DNA of 64,000 bases, taken from Streptomyces exfoliatus. Its GTDB lineage: Bacteria; Actinomycetota; Actinomycetes; Streptomycetales; Streptomycetaceae. The translations under genes and the position numbers were made by a program. Shown here piece after piece: positions 1 through 7,955 of the stretch. The notes under the pieces are model-generated. The model was given only the letters and a program-made list of their open reading frames with translations. It was not told the DNA's origin and made no database searches. The stretch lies in NCBI RefSeq assembly GCF_000725545.1, contig NZ_JNZP01000011.1, positions 124,001 through 188,000 of the forward strand. Direction: 5' to 3'. Position 1 is the first letter of the stretch. The number at the start of each line of letters is the position of its first letter.

Positions 1-836
1 TCCGTCGGGAGGTCCTCCCAGAAGGCCCCGTCCATGTTGACTCCGGCGTCGACGCGCGGATCGGCCGCCATCGCGGTGGCCGCGCTCGCCCCGCCGATGG
101 AGTGACCCGCCATGCCGATCCGGTCCGCGTCGATCATGTCGGCGTACCGCCGGACGGGACGGGGACCGGTGAGCCGGTCCAGGACGTGGCGGACGTCGGC
201 GGCACGGGTCGTGGTGACCACGCCGGGGTGCACACCGCCCTCGTCGAGGGCGGTACAGGCGACACAGGTGAGGGTCCGGCCGCCGGGAACGCTGATCCCG
301 TACGACTCGTAGGCGTGGTCGACGGAGGCGACGACGTAGCCGCGGGACGCGAGGTCCTCGGCGAGGTGGGTGAGCGTCCAGCGGGAGACCCCGAATCCCG
401 GCGAGAGCAGCACCAGGGGGTGACGGCCCGGCGCCGGGCGGGCGTCGGGCCTGCTGTGCGTGCGCGTCCGGGCCAGCACGTCACCGGAGACGCCGGGCCC
501 GAGCTGCTCGGCGAGCAGCCGCGCCTCCTCGGCCGTGGCGTACGGCGCGGGGCGTCCGCCGCCGCGCCGCGCGGCCGGGTAGTGGAGGGTGACCATCAGT
601 TCGCGGCCGTCCGCACTCGGGACCCAGGGGTCGGCGCGGGAGCGGTCGACGAGCGGCAGGACGGTCCGGCCGAGGGCGTACGGCCCGGTGGGCGCGGGCA
701 GCACCACGCGGGTGACGGCCGGGACGGCGGCCGGGGCAGGGTCCGCGGCGGCGGGGCCCGCCGTGGCGAGGGTGGCGGGTAACGCGAGGGAGCAGGCGAG
801 GAGGGCGGCCGCTGCCGCCCCGCTGAGTCGGTTCAT
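1..836 (-). CDS. secreted alpha/beta hydrolase, PAF-acetylhydrolase/lipase-like (partial)
   Basis: Reads leftward from an ATG at 836, so the C-terminus is cut by the window edge. The product begins with a Sec-type signal peptide (MNRLSGAAAAALLACSLAL, then an Ala-rich cleavage region). A hydrolase fold follows, with the nucleophile elbow GHSIGGAS near residue 245 and the upstream oxyanion-loop sequence HPLVLLSPGFG. The layout matches the Streptomyces exfoliatus lipase/platelet-activating-factor acetylhydrolase-like family, which hydrolyses short-chain esters outside the cell. The substrate cannot be read from sequence. The acid and histidine of the triad lie beyond the visible part. Confidence 0.8.
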   Translation of the reverse strand, partial: MNRLSGAAAAALLACSLALPATLATAGPAAADPAPAAVPAVTRVVLPAPTGPYALGRTVLPLVDRSRADPWVPSADGRELMVTLHYPAARRGGGRPAPYATAEEARLLAEQLGPGVSGDVLARTRTHSRPDARPAPGRHPLVLLSPGFGVSRWTLTHLAEDLASRGYVVASVDHAYESYGISVPGGRTLTCVACTALDEGGVHPGVVTTTRAADVRHVLDRLTGPRPVRRYADMIDADRIGMAGHSIGGASAATAMAADPRVDAGVNMDGAFWEDLPT

Positions 837-1002
837 GGGGGCACGCTAGGCAGCGCGGCAGGGAGAGCGCGTCCTGCTGGGGGCTCATGTCGCGTCAGAC
901 CAGCGACGGATGCGGCGCGGTGTGCCCGCACGCGAGGGCCTGCGACGGGCGGGTGCGCGCCCGAACGAACCGCGCACCCGCCCGCCGTACCGCTTCCGGC
1001 GG

Positions 1003-2919
1003 TCAGCCGAGCGGCAGTTCCAGGAAGGAGGGGTCGCCCTCCGGGGAGCCGATGCCGGTCTGCGTCCAGGTGACCGAGGCGTCTCCGTACAGCGGGTCCT
1101 TGCTGTCGACGACGAGCATCAGCCGGTGGCCGGAGGCGATGTCGTACGCCGCCGCCTGGAGCCTCCAGGTGACGGTGGTGTCCTGATCGGGGATCAGGCC
1201 GTACACGTTGAGAGGCTCGTGGCTGATGATCCGGGCCGTGTCGTCCTCGGCGACGTCCAGCAGATGGGCGTACAGGCTCGCGGAGGTGGCGGTGGAGCGG
1301 ACCGTGAGGCGCAGCCGGGGGATGCCGCGGACCCGGCGGCCGGCGGCCTCCTCGCCTTCGGGCGAGACCAGCGGTTCGGTCGTCCACGCGACCGCGTGCC
1401 GCCGGTCGATCTTGCGGGTGTCGTAGATCTTGGGGTTGCCCGCCCACTCCGCCTGGCCGGTCTTCATGATCGCGTCCATGGCGGTGGCCTCGGTGTCGAC
1501 GCCCGCGAGGAACGCGCGCCGCCAGCCGGTCTCCTCCGCCCCCGGCGCTCCGCCGGCCGCCGGGAGGAGGCGGCCGTCGGCGCCGCCCGCGCCGTCGCCG
1601 GTGAGGCCGAACACCTCGACGCCGCGGGTGACCTCGCTCCAGCCGGGGCTGGTCTCCCGGAAAGCGGGCGTGACGATCCGGTTCTCACCGGTCGGATCGC
1701 CGGTCACGGGGTCCAGGACCGGTTCCGTCACGTACGTGAACATCACCTGGTTGCAGACCTGCGGCCAGTCCTCCACCCCGTTGCTCTCGCCCTTGAGGTG
1801 GTGGTCGAGCCAGGCGTACGCCTCCGCCATCGGGATGTTGACCTCGCCGGGTGTGGCGGGCGGGCCGATGAGCGCGGGGCCCTCGGGCGCGGCGTGGTCG
1901 CCGATCCAGAGGTTGAGCCGCTTGGGCACGTCCAGGCCGTTGAACGTCTCCAGGGTCTGGTTGACCGCGAAGAGGCTCTCGTGCCAGGTGTTGGAGAAGA
2001 AGGTGGGTGTGCCCTTGGCGTTGGTCAGGTCGAGGTACGACTCGGGGGCGCGCAGCCGGCCCCACGCGACGACGCCGTCCAGGTTCCGGTCGGCCTGGAA
2101 GTCGGCGAGGATCCGCTGGTTGTCCTCGTCGAACTTGGTCTCGACCGTCCCGCCGGTGAGGGCGAGGAGGGCCTTCACGGCCGCGAGGTGGCGGGTGTTG
2201 TTGTCGTAGAGGCTGGTCGCGAGGTTGCCCCAGGTGCTGAGGGCGACGACGGCGGCGACCCGTTCGTCGTGGGCGGCGACGAGCTGGCTGATGCCGGAGC
2301 CGTAGGACTCCCCCATGAAGCCGATGACGGTCGTGTCGAAGTGGTCCTCGGCGAAGTCGATGACGGCGGAGCCGTCGGCCCAGTCGTGGGGCCCGGCGAC
2401 ATCGACGAAGCCACTGGAGGTGGACGGCAGGCCGGGGATGCCGAGACCCCGGGGAGTGTAGGCGAGGACGTCGTAGCCCTTGTGGGCGAGGACGAGGTAG
2501 GACCAGAGGAACAGGGGCCAGCCGAAGGGCGTCCAGCCGGCCGGGACGACGACGAGCGGGTGCGGGCCCGGGGCGAGCTGCCGGAGGCTGAAGGCGGAGA
2601 GCCGGACGTCCGGCGCGGCCCCTTCGATGCGGTGGTACGCGGGCAGGGCCAGGCCCCGTACCTCCTGGACGAACGCGGCGAGTTCGGCGGGGAGCAGCGC
2701 CTCGGCGATGTCGGTGTCGTCGGACGTGGCGAGGAGGGCGTTGGCGAGCGTCTGGCCGAGCCTGACGGCGCCGGGGTCCACCGTTCCGTCGGCGGCCCAG
2801 AGGCCGCGTCCGGTGATCCGGGAGGTCTCGGCGGCGGTCAGGCCCGCCGTGACGTCATGGAAGCCGGGGAAGTGTTCCGACGAGCCGGTGGTGTAGGGGT
2901 TCTCCTGGGGCACGTGCAC
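1003..2919 (-). CDS. CocE/NonD-type (peptidase S15 family) hydrolase
   Basis: About 638 residues, with no signal peptide or membrane segment. The N-terminal alpha/beta-hydrolase part holds the nucleophile motif GESYGSG near residue 205. The C-terminal part (about 430-638) looks like the jelly-roll domain of X-Pro dipeptidyl peptidase/cocaine esterase proteins, with the typical SLYAHLLDV and ending in a beta-rich stretch. The family cleaves amides or esters; the substrate here is unknown. I chose the GTG at 2919 because GAGAGG lies five bases upstream. The frame stays open to an ATG at 3027, but that extension does not look protein-like. Confidence 0.82.
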   Translation of the reverse strand: MHVPQENPYTTGSSEHFPGFHDVTAGLTAAETSRITGRGLWAADGTVDPGAVRLGQTLANALLATSDDTDIAEALLPAELAAFVQEVRGLALPAYHRIEGAAPDVRLSAFSLRQLAPGPHPLVVVPAGWTPFGWPLFLWSYLVLAHKGYDVLAYTPRGLGIPGLPSTSSGFVDVAGPHDWADGSAVIDFAEDHFDTTVIGFMGESYGSGISQLVAAHDERVAAVVALSTWGNLATSLYDNNTRHLAAVKALLALTGGTVETKFDEDNQRILADFQADRNLDGVVAWGRLRAPESYLDLTNAKGTPTFFSNTWHESLFAVNQTLETFNGLDVPKRLNLWIGDHAAPEGPALIGPPATPGEVNIPMAEAYAWLDHHLKGESNGVEDWPQVCNQVMFTYVTEPVLDPVTGDPTGENRIVTPAFRETSPGWSEVTRGVEVFGLTGDGAGGADGRLLPAAGGAPGAEETGWRRAFLAGVDTEATAMDAIMKTGQAEWAGNPKIYDTRKIDRRHAVAWTTEPLVSPEGEEAAGRRVRGIPRLRLTVRSTATSASLYAHLLDVAEDDTARIISHEPLNVYGLIPDQDTTVTWRLQAAAYDIASGHRLMLVVDSKDPLYGDASVTWTQTGIGSPEGDPSFLELPLG

Positions 2920-3085
2920 CCGTTCCTCTCGACTGGACTGGTGGCTGTCCGCGTCGCGGACGGTCGCAAGCCTCACGTATGCGGGGGTGAGCGAACAGAG
3001 CGCACGAACGGCGCACGTGTCGCTCAACCGGTCGGGAACGACACAAGCCGCCCTGAAGTCGATGTTTGGGGACGACCGGGACGGG

Positions 3086-4195
3086 TCAGTGGGCCTCGGG
3101 CGGAAAGACCACGAGCAGGGCGGCGACGTCGTCGTCGAGGCCGCCGGCGCCGTAGTCGGCGAGGTCCTTGTGCAGGAGCGTCGGCAGTTCCTCGGCCGGC
3201 CGCTGCGCCCACCCCCGCAGTCGCGGTTCGAGCGGGTAGAAGGTGCCGGCCCTGTCGCGTGTCTCGCTGACGCCGTCGGTGTAGAGGAGGAGCCGGTCCC
3301 CCGGACCGAAGGGGACCTGCTCGATGCGGTGCCTCGAGTCGGCGAGGCCCGCGAGGTTGACGGGAAGCGAGGGGTCGGCGAAGTGGACGGGGCCGACCTC
3401 GCCGTCGTGCTGGAGGAGCGGGGCGGGATGGCCGCAGCTGAGGAACCGTGCGACGTCCTCGCCGTCGGGGAGCTCCACGAGGACGACGGTGGCGAAGCGT
3501 TCGGCGGCGTCGGAGTCGGGGTCCCAGGCGCCGTAGCGGGCGAGCCCCTCTTCGAGCCGGTCGGCGAGGGCGGCCAGACCGGGGGCGTCGTTGACGGCGG
3601 CGCGGAAGGAGCCGAGGAGGACGGAGGCCGTCTCGACGGCGCCGAGGCCCTTGCCCTGCACGTCGCCGAGCATGATCCGCACCGCGCCGGGGACCCGTAC
3701 CGCCTCGTAGAAGTCGCCGCCGATCCTGGCCTTGGCGGCCGCCGCCACGTACAGCAGGTGCAGGTCGAAGCGGCCGAGTCGGGCGGGGAGCGGGCGCAGC
3801 ACGACGCGCTGCACGACTTCGGCGACGGCGGTGAGTTCCCGCAGGTCCTGTTCGTAACGGGTGCGGACCCGGCTGACCCAGGCCGCCGCCGCGGTGACGG
3901 TCGCGATCACGATCTCGCTCTCGAGGAACGCGGACGCGTGCGGCTCGCTGCGATTGAGGGTGAGCAGGACGCGCGCGGCCATGGCGAGCAGCCCGATGCC
4001 GATCGTCCCGCGCACGCTCCAGGTGACGGCGGCGAGCGCGGGTGCGGCGACGAGGAGCCGGTCGAAGCGCTCCTGGTCGGGGGTGAGCAGATCGGCGAGG
4101 AGCGTCAGGGCCAGGACCAGGAGGGGCAGCGCGCGACCGATGTTGAACTGCGTGCGTGTCGCTGTGCCGGGACGGCCCCGGTGACCGTCGGGCAT
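3086..4195 (-). CDS. membrane-anchored SpoIIE/PP2C-type serine phosphatase
   Basis: 369 residues. The first ~120 residues contain three to four hydrophobic segments. The rest is a SpoIIE-type PP2C phosphatase domain with the metal-binding blocks IGGDFYE, GDVQGKG and LLYTDGVSE, and a final GGLDDDVAALLVV. Family members dephosphorylate anti-sigma-factor antagonists, so a role in sigma-factor switching is likely by family but not shown here. It starts one base after the stop of the upstream MFS gene, so it is probably the third gene of a TetR-MFS-phosphatase transcript. No anti-sigma kinase lies beside it. Confidence 0.88.
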   Translation of the reverse strand: MPDGHRGRPGTATRTQFNIGRALPLLVLALTLLADLLTPDQERFDRLLVAAPALAAVTWSVRGTIGIGLLAMAARVLLTLNRSEPHASAFLESEIVIATVTAAAAWVSRVRTRYEQDLRELTAVAEVVQRVVLRPLPARLGRFDLHLLYVAAAAKARIGGDFYEAVRVPGAVRIMLGDVQGKGLGAVETASVLLGSFRAAVNDAPGLAALADRLEEGLARYGAWDPDSDAAERFATVVLVELPDGEDVARFLSCGHPAPLLQHDGEVGPVHFADPSLPVNLAGLADSRHRIEQVPFGPGDRLLLYTDGVSETRDRAGTFYPLEPRLRGWAQRPAEELPTLLHKDLADYGAGGLDDDVAALLVVFPPEAH

Positions 4196-4196
4196 C

Positions 4197-5708
4197 TCAT
4201 GATCGTACGCAGGCCCGGCGTCCGGACGGTGGTGACGTCGCCCCCCGGCGTGTCCTCCTTCGGTCCGCGTCGGCGCCCGGCAGGGCGAGGGCGGCCGGGA
4301 GGGCGAGGGCCGAGATCATGGCGAGCGCGGGGAGGGCGGCGCCCTCGGCCGGGACGAATCCGCCGCGCGGGACGAGGGCGAGCAGGAGGGTCGCGACGGC
4401 GACGCCGAGCGCGGGCCCGATGTTCATCGCGGTCTGCTGGAGGCCGCCGGCGACTCCGGCGTGGACCTCGGGGGCGCGGTGGACGACGACCGAGGTCGCC
4501 GTGACCATCAGGACGACGAAGCCGGCGCCGAGCAGGGCGGCCGCGGCTCCGACGGGGACCGTGCCGGCCGTCGCGTCGAGCCGGGCGAGCAGCAGCACCC
4601 CGAGGGTGAGCAGGGCGGCGCCCGCGGTCGCCGTGCGCCGGGGGCCGAACCGCCGCTGGAGCGGCGGGCAGAGGGGCGCGCCGAGCACCATCAGGACCGC
4701 GAGCGGCAGAACGCGCAGCGCGCAGTCCAGTGGGTCGAGCCCCTGGACGTCCTGGAGGAAGTACGTCGCCACGAAGAGCGTGCCGAAGAGCGCCGCCGAG
4801 GCGGCGAGGAGGACGGCGAGGCCCGCGACGACGGGCACGCTCCGGAGCAGCTCCGGCGGCAGCAGCGGTCGCACGGCCCGGCGCTCGTGTCGGGCGAGGG
4901 CGGCCCCGGCGACGGTGGCCCCGGCGACGGCGAGCACGCCGGCCGTCGCGCCTCCGGGCCGGGCCGCTCCGACGAGCCCGTGGACGAGCAGGCCGAGCGC
5001 GACGGCGAGGAGCAGGGCACCGACGGGGTCGAGCGCGGCGAGGCCGGAGCCGGAGGGCCGGGGCGTGGCCGGCGGGTGCGCGGCTCGTCGCACGGTGCGC
5101 TCCCCGGCCGGTCGCGCGGTTCGTTCCGCGGTTCGTTCCACGGTTCGTTCCGCGGTTCGTTCCGCGGTGACGAGGGCGAGGAGGCCGATGGCGAGGGTCG
5201 GGGGTACGCCCAGGAGGAAGACCGCGCGCCAGCCGTACGCGGAGACCAGCGCGCCGCCGACGAGTGGTCCGGCCGCCGCCGCGAGGCCGATGGCGGCGGT
5301 GCGTACGGCGATCGGGGTCCCGAGCCGGTCCGGCGGGAATGCCGTACGGAGCATGCCGAGGGTGGCGGGCTGGAGGAGCGCGCCGCACACCCCCTGGAGC
5401 ACGCGCAGCGCGATGACCGCGCCGATGCCGGGGGCCAGGGCGATGCCGGTGGAGGCGGCGGCGAAGCCGAGGGCGCCGATCGCGAAGACCCGGCGGTGGC
5501 CGTAGCGGTCGCCGAGCCGGCCGGCGAAGACCAGAAGGCTCGCGACGGCCACGAGATAGCCGGTGCTGGTCCACTGGACCTGGTCGATTCCGGCGTGAAG
5601 ATCGCGCTGGAGGGCGGGCTGCGCGACGGTGAGGACGGTGCCGTCCAGGGCGACGACGGCGGCGCCGACGACGCTGCACGCGAGGACGGGAGCGCGGCGC
5701 GCGGTCAC
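4197..5708 (-). CDS. MFS drug-efflux transporter, DHA2-like
   Basis: About 503 residues with roughly 13-14 hydrophobic segments. The classic MFS loop GRLGDRYGHRR lies between TM2 and TM3 and a motif-C-like glycine/proline-rich helix (GPLVGGAL) follows; both are typical of proton-driven DHA2 exporters. The GTG at 5708 overlaps the stop of the upstream TetR gene as GTGA, implying translational coupling and regulation by that repressor. The central loop between the two halves carries a four-copy 12-base repeat that encodes repeating AERT/VERT units. The exported compound is unknown. Confidence 0.88.
   Translation of the reverse strand: MTARRAPVLACSVVGAAVVALDGTVLTVAQPALQRDLHAGIDQVQWTSTGYLVAVASLLVFAGRLGDRYGHRRVFAIGALGFAAASTGIALAPGIGAVIALRVLQGVCGALLQPATLGMLRTAFPPDRLGTPIAVRTAAIGLAAAAGPLVGGALVSAYGWRAVFLLGVPPTLAIGLLALVTAERTAERTVERTAERTARPAGERTVRRAAHPPATPRPSGSGLAALDPVGALLLAVALGLLVHGLVGAARPGGATAGVLAVAGATVAGAALARHERRAVRPLLPPELLRSVPVVAGLAVLLAASAALFGTLFVATYFLQDVQGLDPLDCALRVLPLAVLMVLGAPLCPPLQRRFGPRRTATAGAALLTLGVLLLARLDATAGTVPVGAAAALLGAGFVVLMVTATSVVVHRAPEVHAGVAGGLQQTAMNIGPALGVAVATLLLALVPRGGFVPAEGAALPALAMISALALPAALALPGADADRRRTRRGATSPPSGRRACVRS
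5117..5164. repeat. four tandem 12-base units inside the MFS gene
   Basis: Four consecutive copies of cggttcgttccg, one differing by a single base. On the coding strand they encode repeated Glu-Arg-Thr-(Ala/Val) in the central cytoplasmic loop of the transporter. The unit keeps the reading frame, so copy-number change would lengthen or shorten the loop without a frameshift. Confidence 0.9.
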
Positions 5709-6340
5709 CGGGCCGGTTCCACGGGGCCGAGGTGGGCGTCGAGGGCGGCGGCGAGCAGCGGGGCGGGATCGTCGCCGCCGGTGGCGAGCCGGAGGCTGCC
5801 CCAGTGCCACAGCTGGGCGATGCCGTGGAGGTTGGCCCAGAGCGCGCCCGCGACGAGAACGGGGTCGGCGCCAGGGCGGACGAGGGCGACGAGACCGGTG
5901 AGGCGGGCGAAGAGGGGCAGGCTCGTCTCGCGCAGCCCCAGGCGGCCGCTCTCCAGCAGGTCGTGGCGGAACATCAGCTCGTACATGCCGCGCCGGGACC
6001 CGGCGTGGTCGAGGTAGACGCGGGCGAGGATCGCGATCCGTTCGCGCGGCGCGGCGGTCTCCGGGTCCTCGGCGGCGACGCGGGCGGCCAGTTCGGCGAA
6101 GCCCTGGCGGGCGATGGCCGACAGGAGGTCGAGGTGGGTCGGGAAGTGACGGCGGGGTGCTCCGTGGGAGACACCGGCGCGGCGGGCGATCTCGCGCAGG
6201 GAGAGCGCCTGGGCTCCTTCGGTGTCCACGAGTTCGACGCCGGCGCGGACGAGACGACCGCGCAGCCCGCTGTCCCTGCCGTCGACGCCGCCATCGGGGT
6301 CATGGTGTTCCGCTCGGGGTTCTTCGGTTTCGTCTGGCAT
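5705..6340 (-). CDS. TetR/AcrR-family repressor
   Basis: 211 residues. The N-terminal helix-turn-helix at about residues 27-75 contains the family signature (LREIARRAGVSHGAPRRHF). The C-terminal ligand domain resembles the WHG-type group, with HGIAQLWHWG near residue 180. It heads the leftward operon and overlaps the MFS gene by four bases. A three-half-site palindrome starts seven bases before its ATG, so autorepression plus control of the exporter is the likely mode. The inducer is unknown. Confidence 0.9.
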   Translation of the reverse strand: MPDETEEPRAEHHDPDGGVDGRDSGLRGRLVRAGVELVDTEGAQALSLREIARRAGVSHGAPRRHFPTHLDLLSAIARQGFAELAARVAAEDPETAAPRERIAILARVYLDHAGSRRGMYELMFRHDLLESGRLGLRETSLPLFARLTGLVALVRPGADPVLVAGALWANLHGIAQLWHWGSLRLATGGDDPAPLLAAALDAHLGPVEPAR

Positions 6341-6346
6341 GGACCC

Positions 6347-6377
6347 TGTCTACCAAGAGGAAGTAGACAGTGTCTAC
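6347..6377. promoter_or_regulatory. TetR operator with three TGTCTAC half-sites
   Basis: TGTCTAC at 6347-6353, GTAGACA at 6363-6369 and TGTCTAC at 6371-6377. The last two form the perfect 15-base palindrome GTAGACAGTGTCTAC. It lies directly upstream of the TetR start codon and fits an operator for that repressor; binding itself is inferred. Confidence 0.75.
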
Positions 6378-6409
6378 CTGTGCTCGCGCCCTGGTCAGGT
6401 ACACTGAGG

Positions 6410-6525
6410 GACAGCGAAGGGGAGTAGCCCCGCAAACCGGTCGTCGACATACTGGAGCCCTCGGGTTCCCGGTGACCGGGTCCGCGTGTGACGCGGACGG
6501 GCGAGACCTTCGGCCAGGCATCAGC
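6410..6525 (+). ncRNA. yybP-ykoY (Mn2+) riboswitch
   Basis: The two conserved internal-loop signatures of this class are present. GGGGAGTAGC lies at about 6419-6428 and GCGAGACC at about 6501-6508, separated by GC-rich helices that include a strong stem around the variable arm. The element lies in the 5' leader of a GDT1-family cation transporter gene, a known genetic context for this Mn2+-sensing aptamer. Boundaries are approximate. Confidence 0.9.
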
Positions 6526-6533
6526 CGCGTCCG

Positions 6534-6595
6534 CGCCTCCGTGGGCGTGGTCCGTCATGCCGGGCCGAGTGGTCCTCCCGTCGCCCACCGAGGCG
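6534..6595 (+). promoter_or_regulatory. probable riboswitch expression platform hairpin
   Basis: CGCCTCCGTGGGCG (6534-6547) and CGCCCACCGAGGCG (6582-6595) can form a 14-bp stem with one mismatch. It lies between the aptamer and the transporter start codon. There is no U-tract, so it could control translation or Rho access rather than act as a classic terminator. Confidence 0.5.
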
Positions 6596-6638
6596 CCGTG
6601 CCGAGTCCACGGGCCCGGACCGAGCAGAGAGCCCCGGT

Positions 6639-7223
6639 ATGCACCTCGACCCCTTGGCGATCCTCACCGCCTTCGGGCTGATCTTCCTCGCCGAGCTTCC
6701 CGACAAGACGATGTTCGCGTCCCTCGCCATGGGCACGCGCATGCGTCCTCTCTACGTCTGGATCGGCACCTCGACCGCCTTCCTCGCCCATGTCGCCATC
6801 GCCGTGGGAGCCGGCAGCCTGCTCGGGCTGCTCCCCGGCTGGTCCGTGAAGCTGGTCTCGGCCCTCCTGTTCGGCTTCGGCGCCTTCATGCTGCTGCGCG
6901 GCGGGGGCGACGACGACGAGGCCGACGCGGGCGGCAGGACGGTCACCGGCTTCTGGCCCGTCTTCTCGACCGCCTTCATGGCCGTCTTCATCAGCGAGTG
7001 GGGTGATCTCACCCAGATCACCACCGCCAACCTGGCCGCCACGAACGGCACCTGGTCGACGGCGATCGGCTCCCTCGCCGCCCTGATGAGCGTCTCCGCG
7101 CTCGCCCTGGTCGCGGGCCGCTTCATCGCCAAGCGCGTACCGCTCAAGACCGTGCAGCGCATCGGCGGTGTCTGCATGGCGGGCCTCGCCGTCTGGTCAC
7201 TGACCGAGGTCTTCACCGGCTGA
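6639..7223 (+). CDS. GDT1/TMEM165 (UPF0016) family manganese exporter
   Basis: 194 residues with about six membrane segments arranged as an inverted repeat. Each half carries the family's acidic signature: ELPDKT near residue 18 and EWGDLTQ near residue 123. Bacterial members (MneA type) export Mn2+, and the yybP-ykoY riboswitch in the leader supports manganese as the substrate. The central loop is acidic (GGDDDEADAG). A strong hairpin terminator follows 18 bases after the stop, so this is a single-gene unit switched by the metal it removes. Confidence 0.92.
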   Translation: MHLDPLAILTAFGLIFLAELPDKTMFASLAMGTRMRPLYVWIGTSTAFLAHVAIAVGAGSLLGLLPGWSVKLVSALLFGFGAFMLLRGGGDDDEADAGGRTVTGFWPVFSTAFMAVFISEWGDLTQITTANLAATNGTWSTAIGSLAALMSVSALALVAGRFIAKRVPLKTVQRIGGVCMAGLAVWSLTEVFTG

Positions 7224-7240
7224 CACCGGTCGCTCGTCCC

Positions 7241-7285
7241 GAACGGCGGACGCCCCCACCTCTCGGGTGGGGGCGTCCGCCGTTC
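7241..7285 (+). terminator. 20-bp perfect hairpin terminator
   Basis: A perfect 20-bp inverted repeat (7241-7260 with 7266-7285) with a five-base loop follows the manganese exporter gene. There is no T-run, as is usual in Streptomyces. Confidence 0.85.
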
Positions 7286-7312
7286 GGGCACCGTCACCCC
7301 TCTTGATGAAGA

Positions 7313-7331
7313 AGTGAATCACTGCTTCACT
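7313..7331. promoter_or_regulatory. TetR operator AGTGAA-N7-TTCACT
   Basis: The inverted repeat AGTGAATCACTGCTTCACT lies just upstream of the TetR gene starting at 7338. The inner AGTGAATCACT is itself a perfect palindrome. It is a likely autoregulatory operator for that gene and the coupled acyl-CoA dehydrogenase. Confidence 0.65.
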
Positions 7332-7337
7332 CCTTCC

Positions 7338-7955
7338 ATGCCCTACCGACGCACCCCTGCCGTCCAGGCCCGGCTCGACGCCCAGCGCGCCTCCGTCGTC
7401 GACGCGGCACGCGAACTCCTCGCCGAACAGGGCTACGCGGGCTGCACGGTGGCGGCCGTCGCTGCCCGTGCCGGCATCGCCACCGGCAGCGTGTACCGCC
7501 ACTTCCCCAGCAAGGCCGAGCTCTCCGTGGAACTGTTCAGGACCGTGGTGAGCCGAGAGGTCGCGGCCGTCTCCGAGGCGGCCGGGCACCCCGGGCACCG
7601 TTCGGCCGCCGAGCGGGTCGTCGCCGTCATCGAGACCTTCGCGCAACGGGCCCTGAAGTCGCCGCGCCTCGCCTACGCGCTGCTCGCGGAACCGGTCGAC
7701 CCGGCCGTGGACGCCGAGCGGCTCGTCTTCAGGCGCGCGTTCCGCGACGTGTTCGCCACACGCGTCGAGGAAGGCGTGCGCTCCGGCGAGCTACCGCCCC
7801 AGGACCCGGTCCTGACGGCCTCGGCGCTCGTCGGCGCGGGCGCCGAGGCGCTCGTCGGCCCGCTGGCGGAGGGGTCCGTCGGGCCCGGCACCGTACCCGC
7901 ACTCGTCACCTTCACCCTGCGAGCACTGGGAGTCCCCGATGCCGACCACGCATGA
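7338..7955 (+). CDS. TetR-family regulator of acyl-CoA dehydrogenase gene
   Basis: 205 residues starting at ATG 7338. The helix-turn-helix spans about residues 20-65 (TVAAVAARAGIATGSVYRHF). The C-terminal half resembles TetR proteins that sense acyl-CoA-type ligands. The gene overlaps the next one by 17 bases, so the pair is co-transcribed and probably translationally linked. The palindrome at 7313-7331 abuts its start. A role in fatty-acid or branched-chain acyl-CoA catabolism is inferred only from the neighbour. Confidence 0.88.
   Translation: MPYRRTPAVQARLDAQRASVVDAARELLAEQGYAGCTVAAVAARAGIATGSVYRHFPSKAELSVELFRTVVSREVAAVSEAAGHPGHRSAAERVVAVIETFAQRALKSPRLAYALLAEPVDPAVDAERLVFRRAFRDVFATRVEEGVRSGELPPQDPVLTASALVGAGAEALVGPLAEGSVGPGTVPALVTFTLRALGVPDADHA

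Noticed and set aside
910..3270. A 786-codon open frame on the plus strand across the CocE-type hydrolase gene
   Set aside because: It is antisense to a well-supported gene, and its sequence is the Gly/Arg/Asp/Val-rich composition expected from the opposite strand of high-GC coding DNA. No domain or ribosome site is seen.
5117..5164. Short regular repeats as a CRISPR array
   Set aside because: Units are contiguous and 12 bases long with no spacers, and they encode protein. The same applies to the repeats at 30509-30574 and 28929-28970. No CRISPR array was found anywhere.
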